A DNA stretch of 64,000 nucleotides from Paraburkholderia tuberum STM678 (GTDB lineage: Bacteria; Pseudomonadota; Gammaproteobacteria; Burkholderiales; Burkholderiaceae), in contig NZ_CADFGP010000009.1 in the NCBI RefSeq assembly GCF_902833905.1, positions 1 through 64,000 of the forward strand. Direction: 5' to 3'. Positions within the stretch are counted from its first letter, which is position 1. Every line of letters starts with the position of its first letter. The translations under genes were made by a program, and so were the position numbers. Positions 17,226 to 25,174 of this stretch are shown here, one piece after another. The notes under the pieces were generated by a model, which was not told the origin of the DNA, did not search any database, and saw only the letters and a program-made list of their open reading frames with translations.

Positions 17226-19979
17226 ATGAGCTCAGTTGAGAGTGCGACGCCGTGGCATGCGATGCCGGCCGGTGATATCGAACGGCAGTTCAACGTCGAT
17301 CCCGCGCAGGGCCTCGATGCAACGGAAGCGACCGGGCGGCTGTCCACCTATGGGCCGAACCGCCTCCCGCAGGGCAAGAAGAGGGGGCCGGTCGTACGCT
17401 TCCTGATGCAGCTCCACAACGTTCTGATCTACGTGCTGCTCGCGGCCGGTTTCGTCAAGTTGATGCTGGGCCTGTGGCTCGATGGCTCGGTCATTCTGGC
17501 CGTCGTCATCCTCAACTCGCTGCTCGGCTTCCTGCAGGAAGGACGCGCCGAGAAGGCGCTCGACTCGATTCGCAACATGCTGTCCGCGGAAGCGCGCGTG
17601 ATGCGTGGCGGAGCGGTTCGCTTGATCCCCGCCGAGGAACTCGTGCCCGGTGACATCGTGCTACTGGAATCGGGCGACAAAATCCCGGCGGACATGCGTC
17701 TCGTCGACGCCAGGAACCTGCGCACGGAAGAAGCGGCTCTTACGGGGGAATCCCTCCCGGCCGAGAAGGGCACCGCGCCGGTACCCGCCAAAGCCACGGT
17801 CGGCGACCGCGAGAACATGGCGTTCTGCGGCACGATGGTCTTGTCGGGGCGGGCAACCGGCGTCGTGGTGACGACCGGGAGCCAGACGGAACTCGGCCGG
17901 ATCAACCAGATGCTCGCCGAGGTTAGCGCGCTCGAGACGCCGCTGCTGCGCCAGATCAAGAAGTTCGGCTACGTCATCACGGCAGTGATCGCGGTTGTCA
18001 GCGTGCTGCTCTTCTCCTGGGGGCACTGGCTCGGACACATGACTTTCGTCGAGCTGTTCCAGGCCATCGTGGGGATTGCGGTATCGGTCATCCCGGAAGG
18101 CCTGCCGGCGCTCATCACCATCACGCTCGCCATCGGCGTACAGCGCATGGCCCAGCGCAACGCCATTATTCGCCGCCTGCCGGCGGTCGAAACACTGGGC
18201 GCCGTCTCGCGCATCTGCTCGGATAAAACGGGCACGCTGACCCTGATGGAGATGATGGTGACCTCCGTCGTAACGGCCGAAGCGGCCTATGCCGTTACGG
18301 GCGACGGCTACGCCAGCCAAGGAGAGGTCAGCGCCGATGGCAAGCCGCTCGGCGCCGCGCCGGACGTGCTCAAGCTGATGGGCCGCGTGTCGCTGTTGTG
18401 CAACGACGCCGAGCTCTTCGAGGAAGACGGCAAATGGAAAGTGGAGGGTGACCCGACCGAGGGCGCGCTCTATCCGTTCGCTTCCAAGCTGGGCATGGAC
18501 CGTGCCGCCGAGACGGCCGCCGCGCCGAGGATCGACGCGATCCCCTTCGAGTCCGAGCACAAGTTCATGGCGACGCTGAACCGTTCGACGGACGGCGAGA
18601 TGCTGCTGGTCAAAGGCGCGCCGGAGGTGATCCTCGACCACTGCGACCGGCAGCAGACGGCGCAAGGCCCGGCGCCCCTCGATCGCGAGTACTTCGCGAG
18701 GGAGGGCGACCGGCTCGCTGCGCAAGGTGAGCGCGTGCTCGGGCTCGCGTGGCTGTCGGACCCGGGCCTGCGTACGGGCGGCCTCGGGCCGCAGGACCTG
18801 CCGCGTACCCTCGTACTGCTCGGCCTCGTGGGCCTGATGGACCCGCCGCGCAAAGAGGCGATCGACGCCGTGCGCGAATGCCACGGCGGCGGCATTCGCG
18901 TGACGATGATTACGGGCGACCACAAGATCACGGCGGCGGCAATCGCAAGAATGCTGGGCATCGGCGACGGCAAGACCGCCGTGTCGGGCACCGAGATCGA
19001 GGCGATGAACGATGCGGCGCTGCAGGAATGCGTGCGCGGCGTCGACGTGTTCGCGCGCGCGAGTCCCGAGCACAAGCTGCGGCTCGTCAAGGCGATCCAG
19101 GCGAATCGGCAGATCGTCGCGATGACGGGCGACGGCGTCAACGATGCGCCGGCGCTCAAGAAAGCCGACATCGGTGTCGCGATGGGGATCAAGGGCACCG
19201 AGGTGACGAAGGAGGCGGCGGGCATGATCCTCGCCGACGACAATTTCGCGTCGATCTCCGCGGCGGTGAAGGAAGGGCGCACGGTCTACAACAACATCGA
19301 GAAAGCGATGCTGTTCATGCTGCCGACCAATGTCGCGCAAGGCGCGGTGATCGCGGTGGCGATCCTGTTCGCCTTCACGCTGCCGATCACGGCGCCGCAG
19401 ATCCTGTGGGTCAACATGGTTACTTCCGTCGCGCTCGGCCTGACCATTTCGTTCGAGCCGCACGAGGCAGACGTGATGCGCCGCTCGCCACGCGCAATCG
19501 ACCGGCCGATCGTCACGCGCTTCGGCATCTGGCGCATCTTGTTCGTCGGCGCGGCGCTCGTGATCTATACGCTGTCCACCTTCTTCTGGATGAAGTCGCA
19601 AGGGGCGTCGGATCAGATGGCGCGCACGGCCGCGGTCAACGCCATTACGCTGGGCCAGGTGTTCTATCTGCTCAACATCCGGTATCTGCTCGATTCGTCG
19701 CTGTCCGTGCGCGCCCATACAGGCAATCGCTATCTCTGGTACGGAATAGCCGGCGTCGTGGTCTTGCAGCTTCTGTTCACCTATACGTTCCCGTTCCATG
19801 CCGTTTTCCACACTGAGGCTCTGCCCTTGTTGGCGTGGGGGTGGCTCGTCGGTGGTGGCGTCCTGTTTTTCCTCGTGGTGGAGATCGAGAAGCTCGTTTT
19901 CCGGCTCACCCCTGCATTGAGAGGATTTGTGACGTCGCAACAGGAGGGCGCGGCCTTGCCCAATGATCCCGCGAGGTAG
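17226..19979 (+). CDS. P2-type cation-transporting ATPase (Ca2+/Mg2+/Na+-like)
   Basis: 917 aa inner-membrane pump. In order: a cation-ATPase N-domain (residues 8-70), TM1-2, the actuator motif TGES (173-176), the VIPEGLPALITI helix, the phosphorylation site DKTGTLT (Asp333), the nucleotide-binding domain with KGAPE, the hinge MTGDGVNDAPALKKADIG, and a C-terminal six-helix bundle. The helix-4 PEGL and overall order place it in the P2A/P2B group (PacL/SERCA/PMR1-like). Ion specificity cannot be fixed by eye. It follows PPK2 by 45 bp, which may link pump activity to polyphosphate-derived ATP. The ribosome site GGGAGACACGAGG precedes the ATG. Confidence 0.92.
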   Translation: MSSVESATPWHAMPAGDIERQFNVDPAQGLDATEATGRLSTYGPNRLPQGKKRGPVVRFLMQLHNVLIYVLLAAGFVKLMLGLWLDGSVILAVVILNSLLGFLQEGRAEKALDSIRNMLSAEARVMRGGAVRLIPAEELVPGDIVLLESGDKIPADMRLVDARNLRTEEAALTGESLPAEKGTAPVPAKATVGDRENMAFCGTMVLSGRATGVVVTTGSQTELGRINQMLAEVSALETPLLRQIKKFGYVITAVIAVVSVLLFSWGHWLGHMTFVELFQAIVGIAVSVIPEGLPALITITLAIGVQRMAQRNAIIRRLPAVETLGAVSRICSDKTGTLTLMEMMVTSVVTAEAAYAVTGDGYASQGEVSADGKPLGAAPDVLKLMGRVSLLCNDAELFEEDGKWKVEGDPTEGALYPFASKLGMDRAAETAAAPRIDAIPFESEHKFMATLNRSTDGEMLLVKGAPEVILDHCDRQQTAQGPAPLDREYFAREGDRLAAQGERVLGLAWLSDPGLRTGGLGPQDLPRTLVLLGLVGLMDPPRKEAIDAVRECHGGGIRVTMITGDHKITAAAIARMLGIGDGKTAVSGTEIEAMNDAALQECVRGVDVFARASPEHKLRLVKAIQANRQIVAMTGDGVNDAPALKKADIGVAMGIKGTEVTKEAAGMILADDNFASISAAVKEGRTVYNNIEKAMLFMLPTNVAQGAVIAVAILFAFTLPITAPQILWVNMVTSVALGLTISFEPHEADVMRRSPRAIDRPIVTRFGIWRILFVGAALVIYTLSTFFWMKSQGASDQMARTAAVNAITLGQVFYLLNIRYLLDSSLSVRAHTGNRYLWYGIAGVVVLQLLFTYTFPFHAVFHTEALPLLAWGWLVGGGVLFFLVVEIEKLVFRLTPALRGFVTSQQEGAALPNDPAR

Positions 19980-19994
19980 GCCGCCTTGGCGGCC
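19979..19994. terminator. short hairpin between convergent genes
   Basis: GGCCGCC (19979-19985) and GGCGGCC (19988-19994) form an inverted repeat at the junction of the convergent P-type ATPase and methyltransferase genes. No T-run follows on either strand, so it is only a possible bidirectional terminator. Confidence 0.3.
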
Positions 19995-19999
19995 GCCTG

Positions 20000-20809
20000 C
20001 TACATCTCATGCACGCGGCGGAGGATGAAAAACAGGTTAGCCGAGACTGCATTCACGATCGGTATCCGCTCGAAAGGCCGGTTCAGCTTCATGCCGATAT
20101 TGGCCAGGGCGTTGAGCGCTCCGCCGCCCTTTATGCCTTTTGCGAAGGTGGGAAAGACCTGGTGATAGCCGCATTCTTCCAGTACGAATCCCGACCGGAG
20201 AAACAGGCGCTTCGCGTCGCTGAGACTGTACAGCCGATTATGGCCCGTGTACTTCTTCATGACTCTGCACGCGTTTTCGGTCACCGATAAGCGGTTAGGT
20301 AAAAATGTGATTATCAGCAAACCGTCGTTTTTCAGCACGCGCCATAGCTCATCGAGGCTCTTTTGCTCGCGGGCAACGTGCTCGAGTACACCGCTTCCGA
20401 TCACCACATCGAATTGATTGTCTTCGTAGGGCAGCAGAAATTCATGATCGAGCGATGCGAAAGATAACCCGGCGTACTCATGGAATTCCGCGAATTGCCC
20501 ATCCTTGCAGATGTCGCAGCCATATATATCGATGTCATGGTAGAGCGTGCGAAGCATGCACGAATCTGGCGCGTGCCGGCATCCCCAGTCGAGCACTTTC
20601 ATGCCACGCTTGATATACGGTGCGTAAATTTCGAACGCGCGCACGTGGCGATCGAGGCTCGCGTTGTTGGCAATGACCGATTGCACATAGTCCCGGTATT
20701 CACCATCGCTACGATGTGCAATGTAGTCCTCGCAAAGCTTGGCATAAGTCGCCTTGACCTGCTGCAATTCATTGCTCGGGATCGTTTCAGTGTCGATGGG
20801 TTTATGCAT
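20000..20809 (-). CDS. class I SAM-dependent methyltransferase
   Basis: 269 aa from ATG 20809 (GGGAG upstream). The Rossmann methyltransferase core shows motif I as MKVLDWGCRHAPDS, the acidic IYGCDICKDG strand, and FDVVIGSGVLEHV followed by LDELWRVLKNDGLLIITF (motifs II-III). This is the Methyltransf_11/25 group; substrates range from lipids to surface sugars and cannot be told here. The gene and its 500-bp upstream flank are visibly less GC-rich than the neighbours, which suggests recent acquisition. It has no operon partners. Confidence 0.82.
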   Translation of the reverse strand: MHKPIDTETIPSNELQQVKATYAKLCEDYIAHRSDGEYRDYVQSVIANNASLDRHVRAFEIYAPYIKRGMKVLDWGCRHAPDSCMLRTLYHDIDIYGCDICKDGQFAEFHEYAGLSFASLDHEFLLPYEDNQFDVVIGSGVLEHVAREQKSLDELWRVLKNDGLLIITFLPNRLSVTENACRVMKKYTGHNRLYSLSDAKRLFLRSGFVLEECGYHQVFPTFAKGIKGGGALNALANIGMKLNRPFERIPIVNAVSANLFFILRRVHEM

Positions 20810-21310
20810 ATCTCCCTCATGGCGGTGCGAACGATACGACGAATTTCAGGCTCTACCGGGCCAGTATGCTGGTAATCCTTGGTCCATGTTGAGCTCTGCG
20901 CAATCCGTTTCCGCAGTACCGGCTTTCGCTGCCCGAGTGACATCGGGGTTGAGAGGTTCGCGGGATGTTGACTACTCCGATTTTGAGCGCTAATGGACTG
21001 CGCTTGGCGAGACCTGCGGCAGCAACTACCTCGATAAAGCCGCGATAGTGAACGGTTCAAGTTTTGAAGGATAGCAGTTGAATTTGTCAAAACTGGTCGG
21101 GGAACCTCTCCATTTCGCGCCTTATTCTGATGGTTTTGCGCCTTGACGCTCATCCGTTGTGTTCGAGCGAACATCAGTGCCAGCCTCCCGTTGCCCGGCC
21201 GTCTTATTCAGCGTTAACCGGCGATAGCGCTCTATCTAGCCCCACGACCAGCGATGCGGCGACCCAGAAGGCGTCTCGACCCCAAATTTTTATGTTGCGG
21301 CGCATCTAAA
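20810..21310. other. non-coding, relatively AT-rich flank
   Basis: About 500 bp between the methyltransferase start and the CopG operator. Open frames here lack ribosome sites and recognisable motifs. Composition is less GC-rich than the flanking operons, matching the methyltransferase gene. It holds the promoters of both divergent genes. Confidence 0.4.
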
Positions 21311-21350
21311 ACCATCCTATAACCATCCACATGGATGGTGCAAGGATGGT
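21311..21350. promoter_or_regulatory. four-heptamer phased operator upstream of the CopG-like gene
   Basis: ACCATCC occurs at 21311-21317 and 21322-21328, and its complement GGATGGT at 21333-21339 and 21344-21350. All four are exactly 11 bp apart start to start, and the whole block is a dyad centred between 21330 and 21331. The last GGATGGT ends three bases before the ATG of the CopG-like gene and can also serve as its ribosome site. This is the expected geometry for cooperative binding of ribbon-helix-helix dimers on one DNA face, so the encoded protein is the likely ligand. It would block both transcription and translation starts. Confidence 0.75.
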
Positions 21351-21353
21351 GCG

Positions 21354-21779
21354 ATGAAGAAACCCGCGGTATTGGACACCCCCCGCTCGAAAGGCGGCGA
21401 CTCGGAAAAAATCACGATCAACCTCGGACCGGTCGACCTCGGGCAGATCGACCTGCTGGTTGAAGAAGGCTTCTATGCGAACCGGACCGACCTGATCCGA
21501 ACGGCGATTCGCAACCAGCTCGCGCTACATGCGCGGGTCGTCCAGGAAACGGTTGCGCGTCGTTCGCTCGTGCTCGGGCTGCAGCATTTCTCCAGGCAGG
21601 ATCTCGAGGCGATTCGAGCCGCGCGCGAGCGTCTCAACATTCAGGTCCTGGGATTGGCCAGCATTGCCGCCGATGTCTCCCCGGAACTCGCGCTCGCGAC
21701 TATCGAAAGCGTCGTGGTGCTGGGAGCCTTTCATGCTTCGCCCGCAGTCAAGACGGCGCTTGCCGGCAGAATCCACTAG
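21354..21779 (+). CDS. CopG/ribbon-helix-helix transcriptional regulator
   Basis: 141 aa. After a short basic lead, residues 18-58 fit a ribbon-helix-helix fold (EKITINLGPVDLGQIDLLVEEGFYA, then NRTDLIRTAIRNQLALH). The remaining 80 residues are an extra domain (RSLVLGLQHFSRQDLEAIRA and a hydrophobic C-terminus) not seen in minimal CopG proteins; it may sense a ligand or oligomerise. The gene begins directly after a palindromic repeat array, which implies tight autoregulation. It precedes the PHB depolymerase gene by 45 bp on the same strand, so it probably controls polyhydroxybutyrate turnover. Confidence 0.85.
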   Translation: MKKPAVLDTPRSKGGDSEKITINLGPVDLGQIDLLVEEGFYANRTDLIRTAIRNQLALHARVVQETVARRSLVLGLQHFSRQDLEAIRAARERLNIQVLGLASIAADVSPELALATIESVVVLGAFHASPAVKTALAGRIH

Positions 21780-21824
21780 CCGCGCGAGGCCCACCCCCTC
21801 AACACCGGTAATCGGACAAATGTG

Positions 21825-22922
21825 ATGAAACTCAACGAAGGCTTTCTGAACTCAATGCACGAAGCGATGACTTTGCTGCGTACCCGCGGCGTTGCCGAAG
21901 CGACAGAAGCGATACAACGCGCACTGCGAGGGGAAAGCGTCGGTGCAGTGAACGAAACTGCGTCGCGGGACAAGATGCCAGAGCCCGTTGTCTTCCCGTT
22001 TGCAAAGACAAAGGAAGCGACCGCGCACAAGGCGCGAGAAGACTGCCTTGACGTGGAGGAACGAGGACATTTCATCACGCTTGCGTATGCGAATGCCGCC
22101 GGTCGCCGTCAATATCGGCTGTATGTGCCGGCGGGTGGCGCCGGCGAGCCGCTGCCACTGATTGTGATGCTGCACGGCTGCACGCAGGACGCCGACGATT
22201 TCGCAGCAGGCACGCAGATGAACGCGCTTGCCGAGCGGCATGGATGTCTCGTAGCTTATCCGGTGCAACCGCAGCAGGCGAATCCGTCGAAGTGCTGGAA
22301 CTGGTTCAAACCTGACGATCAGCATCGCGAGCGCGGCGAGCCGTCGCTGATCGCAGGCATCACGCGCGAAATCATCTCGGCCCACAACGTCGATCCTGCG
22401 CGCGTGTACGTCGCGGGGATGTCCGCGGGGGGCGCGATGGCGGCGATCATGATCGCCGAGTATCCCGAACTGTATGCCGCGGTCGGCGTGCATTCCGGTC
22501 TTCCGGCACGGTGCGCGCACAATTTACCCTCCGCGCTCGCGGCGATGAAAGGCGGCAAGCACCCCCGAAACGCACGGCGCGTGCAAGGCGATACAGACTT
22601 GTCACCGAGACGGCCCATGATCGTCTTTCATGGTGACGCGGATGCCACCGTTCACGTAGCGAATGCCACGCGGCTCGTGCAGAGGTTCGACGCACGGCCG
22701 GACGCCGGCAGCGAACGGCGTCGGGTCGACGCGGGCCGACGCGCCTGTACCGTCTCGCGGCTGGTTTCCGGCGACGGTATCGACGCCGAGTTGTGGACCA
22801 TTCATGGCGCAGGGCACGCTTGGGCCGGCGGCAATGCACGAGGCAGTTATACGGACGCTACTGGTCCGGATGCGAGTGCCGAAATGCTGCGCTTCTTTCT
22901 TGATCATCCGCAACGACAATAG
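21825..22922 (+). CDS. PHB depolymerase-family esterase
   Basis: 365 aa from ATG 21825 (an adjacent GTG at 21822 is possible). An N-terminal region of about 70 residues with no signal peptide precedes an alpha/beta-hydrolase domain. The oxyanion region reads PLIVMLHGCTQDADDFA, the nucleophile elbow is AGMSAGGAM, and the catalytic His lies in GAGHAWAGG near the end. These are the hallmarks of the catalytic-type-1 polyhydroxyalkanoate depolymerase/feruloyl-esterase group. Lack of a signal peptide suggests an intracellular role in PHB mobilisation or an oligomer hydrolase. It is probably cotranscribed with the CopG-like regulator. Confidence 0.9.
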   Translation: MKLNEGFLNSMHEAMTLLRTRGVAEATEAIQRALRGESVGAVNETASRDKMPEPVVFPFAKTKEATAHKAREDCLDVEERGHFITLAYANAAGRRQYRLYVPAGGAGEPLPLIVMLHGCTQDADDFAAGTQMNALAERHGCLVAYPVQPQQANPSKCWNWFKPDDQHRERGEPSLIAGITREIISAHNVDPARVYVAGMSAGGAMAAIMIAEYPELYAAVGVHSGLPARCAHNLPSALAAMKGGKHPRNARRVQGDTDLSPRRPMIVFHGDADATVHVANATRLVQRFDARPDAGSERRRVDAGRRACTVSRLVSGDGIDAELWTIHGAGHAWAGGNARGSYTDATGPDASAEMLRFFLDHPQRQ

Positions 22923-23481
22923 TGCAGGCCTCTCTTATGGTTACTATGATTGCGACGGAGTGGCGTCCGCTGTGCATGTAGAGCAAGTCCGCTTGCTCAA
23001 CTGCATATAAAGGCTGCCCGATGAATCACTTCCGGTGAGAATCCTGGGCGGCAGGTCGGCGAAGCCGGATTTGCGCCGCAATCAACGTACGGCGGGTTGC
23101 CATTCAATTGGAGACATCCACGCGTGCTCGTCCATCGTCAACAACGGGTCGCGTGTCGCCGATCGCGGCCTTGCGAAGTTCGAGCGATGTGTGCCGATTG
23201 CATGAGGCAGTCATCGGCCATGAACGGCCGGTCGGCGAGGACGCCCGAAAGCGTTCAGTCAACTGCGCTTTCGACCCGCCGCCGACTGTTCGACAACGCA
23301 GATAGTTTGACCGTCCTCCGCATTCGGTGGGCGAGGGTCCGGGACGCTGAAATCGCTGGCATCGGGAGCGTGACTCGCCCTCACATTGCAGTTGCGTAGA
23401 CCGATCGGTGGAGAACGGCAGCTACTTGTCCCGCAATGGCGCAACTGACGTCAATGAGCAGCGCGCAGGGAATACGACACC
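22923..23481. other. 560-bp region without a recognisable gene
   Basis: A 7-bp perfect hairpin GAGCAAG/CTTGCTC (22981-22998) follows the depolymerase gene by 58 bp, but without a T-run. The rest has only short frames without ribosome sites or family motifs. Together with the antiporter fragment that follows, it looks like decayed sequence. Confidence 0.4.
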
Positions 23482-23778
23482 GTGTGGCTATCGATCGGGA
23501 TCGCCATCATGGTCGTGATGCTGGGGCGTGCCGTGGCTGTGTCCCCGTGTTGCATGCTCTTCTCGCGCTCGTCGCTGCAGATCGAGGTGCGGCATCAACA
23601 TATCCTGTTCTGGGGCGGGCTACGCGGTGCCTTGGCCTTGGCGCTCGCGATGGGATTGCCGCCCGGACTACCACGGCGCGAAGAAATCATTACTGTGTGT
23701 TTTGCCGTGGTTGCTTTTTCAATCTTCGTTCAGGGCGCCACGATGACGCCGCTACTAAGGCGATTGGGTGTCGTTTAA
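23482..23778 (+). pseudogene. CPA1-type Na+/H+ antiporter, C-terminal fragment
   Basis: About 98 codons remain. The segment HILFWGGLRGALALALAMG is the conserved late-helix signature of NhaP/CPA1 sodium-proton antiporters, and IITVCFAVVAFSIFVQGATMTPLLRRLG is the usual last helix. Full proteins have 400 or more residues and about 12 helices; only the final two or three are left. The frame opens with a GTG that has no ribosome site, and nothing resembling the N-terminal part lies upstream. It is a truncated remnant. Confidence 0.75.
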
Positions 23779-23847
23779 AGATGCGGGGCCTCAAAAGTTT
23801 CATGCACGCCTGCTTTTCATCCTCATCGTTGCGCTCACGCATGCAGT

Positions 23848-24264
23848 CTAGTGAACCATGGTTACCGGTCTGGTAGTCACGCGCCATAACCCGGCGAGCA
23901 TGGTCAGTCTGCGAAAGAAACCGAAATGGCTGGCGTCGATCACGACGACATCCGGTTGAGTCTTTGCAGCATAGGCGGCAATGGCTCTTGCGCCGTGCCC
24001 GAACACCCGCTTCCATTTGTACGGAACGCCTGCATCCTCAAGGACTGAGCATGTCTGGATCAGCGCGTCGAGCATTATGTGCTTCTCATGGCGACGCAGT
24101 GCGCTGCGCGAGTGAAACGCTGCCGCACGCCCTTCGTCAATAGGCTCAAGCACTTCAAGCAGTTCGACTTCGGACACGCAGTGTTCCAGATACAGAAATG
24201 CGGCGTGTCGGGCAGCCTGTACGGCACCGCCGCTATCGACTACGGGGATCAGCAACCGTAACAT
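23848..24264 (-). CDS. universal stress protein (UspA family)
   Basis: 138 aa from ATG 24264, preceded by GGAG; a longer frame upstream does not look coding. It has the UspA fold pattern: MLRLLIPVVDSGGAVQAARHAA at the N-terminus, a central helix, then PDVVVIDAS and a C-terminal RRLTMLAGLWRVTTRPVTMVH. The usual ATP-binding glycine motif (G-x2-G-x9-G) is not evident, so it may be a non-ATP-binding member. It follows kdpE by about 200 bp on the same strand and could be part of the potassium-stress regulon. Confidence 0.75.
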   Translation of the reverse strand: MLRLLIPVVDSGGAVQAARHAAFLYLEHCVSEVELLEVLEPIDEGRAAAFHSRSALRRHEKHIMLDALIQTCSVLEDAGVPYKWKRVFGHGARAIAAYAAKTQPDVVVIDASHFGFFRRLTMLAGLWRVTTRPVTMVH

Positions 24265-24460
24265 TGAGCGCTCCGATTTCGGCCAGCAGACCGACTTTGA
24301 CACTTCCATTTCAGCACAGAGCGTGTCAATGCGTTGCAAAACTATACGCAGGACATGTAAAAATCCCGTCAACGCGACGTCTCGAACGCGGTGCAAACAT
24401 GACGGCAGCACTTCTGAGCGCAATTTCCCACTGAATCGGCGCTTCAGTGCGGATTGCATG

Positions 24461-25174
24461 CTACTGCCCCTGATAGTCGTTCGCTCCGACCAGTCTGTAG
24501 CCTACGCCAGTCTCCGTGATGATGTACTCTGGTTGCGCCGGATCACGTTCGAGTTTCTGGCGCAGGTGCCCCATGTAGACTCGCAAATAGTGGTCGTTAT
24601 CAGCGTGCGTTTGGCCCCACACCTCCTGAAGTAGCTGTCGATGCGTCAGCACCCATCCTGCGCGTGACACAAGCGCCGACAGTAGCCGGTATTCGATCGG
24701 GGTAAGATGGACGATCTGGCTGTCGCGCGTTACCCTCCGTTCAGCAAGATCGATCGTGACAGCGCCGAAATGCACTTTGGTCGACCCCGTCCTGCCGCCG
24801 CAGGTTCGCCGCCGCAGGTGGGCGCGGATTCGCGCAGTCAGTTCCGGCAATCCGAACGGCTTGGTCAGGTAGTCATCGGCCCCGGCGTCGAGCGCCGCGA
24901 CCTTATGCTCCTCCCGGGTTCGCGCCGTTAGCACGAGCACCGGCACAGTGGACCAGCTACGCAGTTCCCGAATCACGTCAATGCCGTCCATATCCGGCAA
25001 ACCAAGATCGACGATGACGAGATCAGGCCGCCGTGTTGCGGCCTGCGCCAGCCCTTGCTCCCCTGTTTCGGCATCAAAGACCCTCATGCCATCCGCTTCC
25101 AGTGCCGTGTGAACGAAACGACGGATGTGCTTGTCGTCTTCAATCAGAACAACGGTGACCGTCGGCTCGCTCAT
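24461..25174 (-). CDS. kdpE: potassium-responsive response regulator KdpE
   Basis: 237 aa from ATG 25174, overlapping the kdpD stop (ATGA). The receiver domain has the acidic pair EDD (12-14) and phospho-acceptor Asp56 in LVIVDLGLP. The C-terminal OmpR/PhoB winged helix contains TPIEYRLLSALVSRAGWVLTHRQLL and RVYMGHLRQKLE. It pairs with KdpD to activate kdpFABC at low external K+ or high osmolarity. A KdpE-like box is present before the structural operon. Confidence 0.95.
   Translation of the reverse strand: MSEPTVTVVLIEDDKHIRRFVHTALEADGMRVFDAETGEQGLAQAATRRPDLVIVDLGLPDMDGIDVIRELRSWSTVPVLVLTARTREEHKVAALDAGADDYLTKPFGLPELTARIRAHLRRRTCGGRTGSTKVHFGAVTIDLAERRVTRDSQIVHLTPIEYRLLSALVSRAGWVLTHRQLLQEVWGQTHADNDHYLRVYMGHLRQKLERDPAQPEYIITETGVGYRLVGANDYQGQ

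Noticed and set aside
17661..19940. 759-codon open frame antisense to the P-type ATPase
   Set aside because: Composition (Arg, His, Asp runs) and absence of domains mark it as a shadow of the pump gene.
22981..22998. GAGCAAG/CTTGCTC hairpin as terminator of the depolymerase gene
   Set aside because: Stem is only 7 bp and no T-run follows, so it is mentioned in the gap entry but not called.
23090..23130. Frame containing HSIGDIHAC resembling a metallophosphatase motif
   Set aside because: The match is five residues long, flanked by non-coding-like sequence, with no further motifs.
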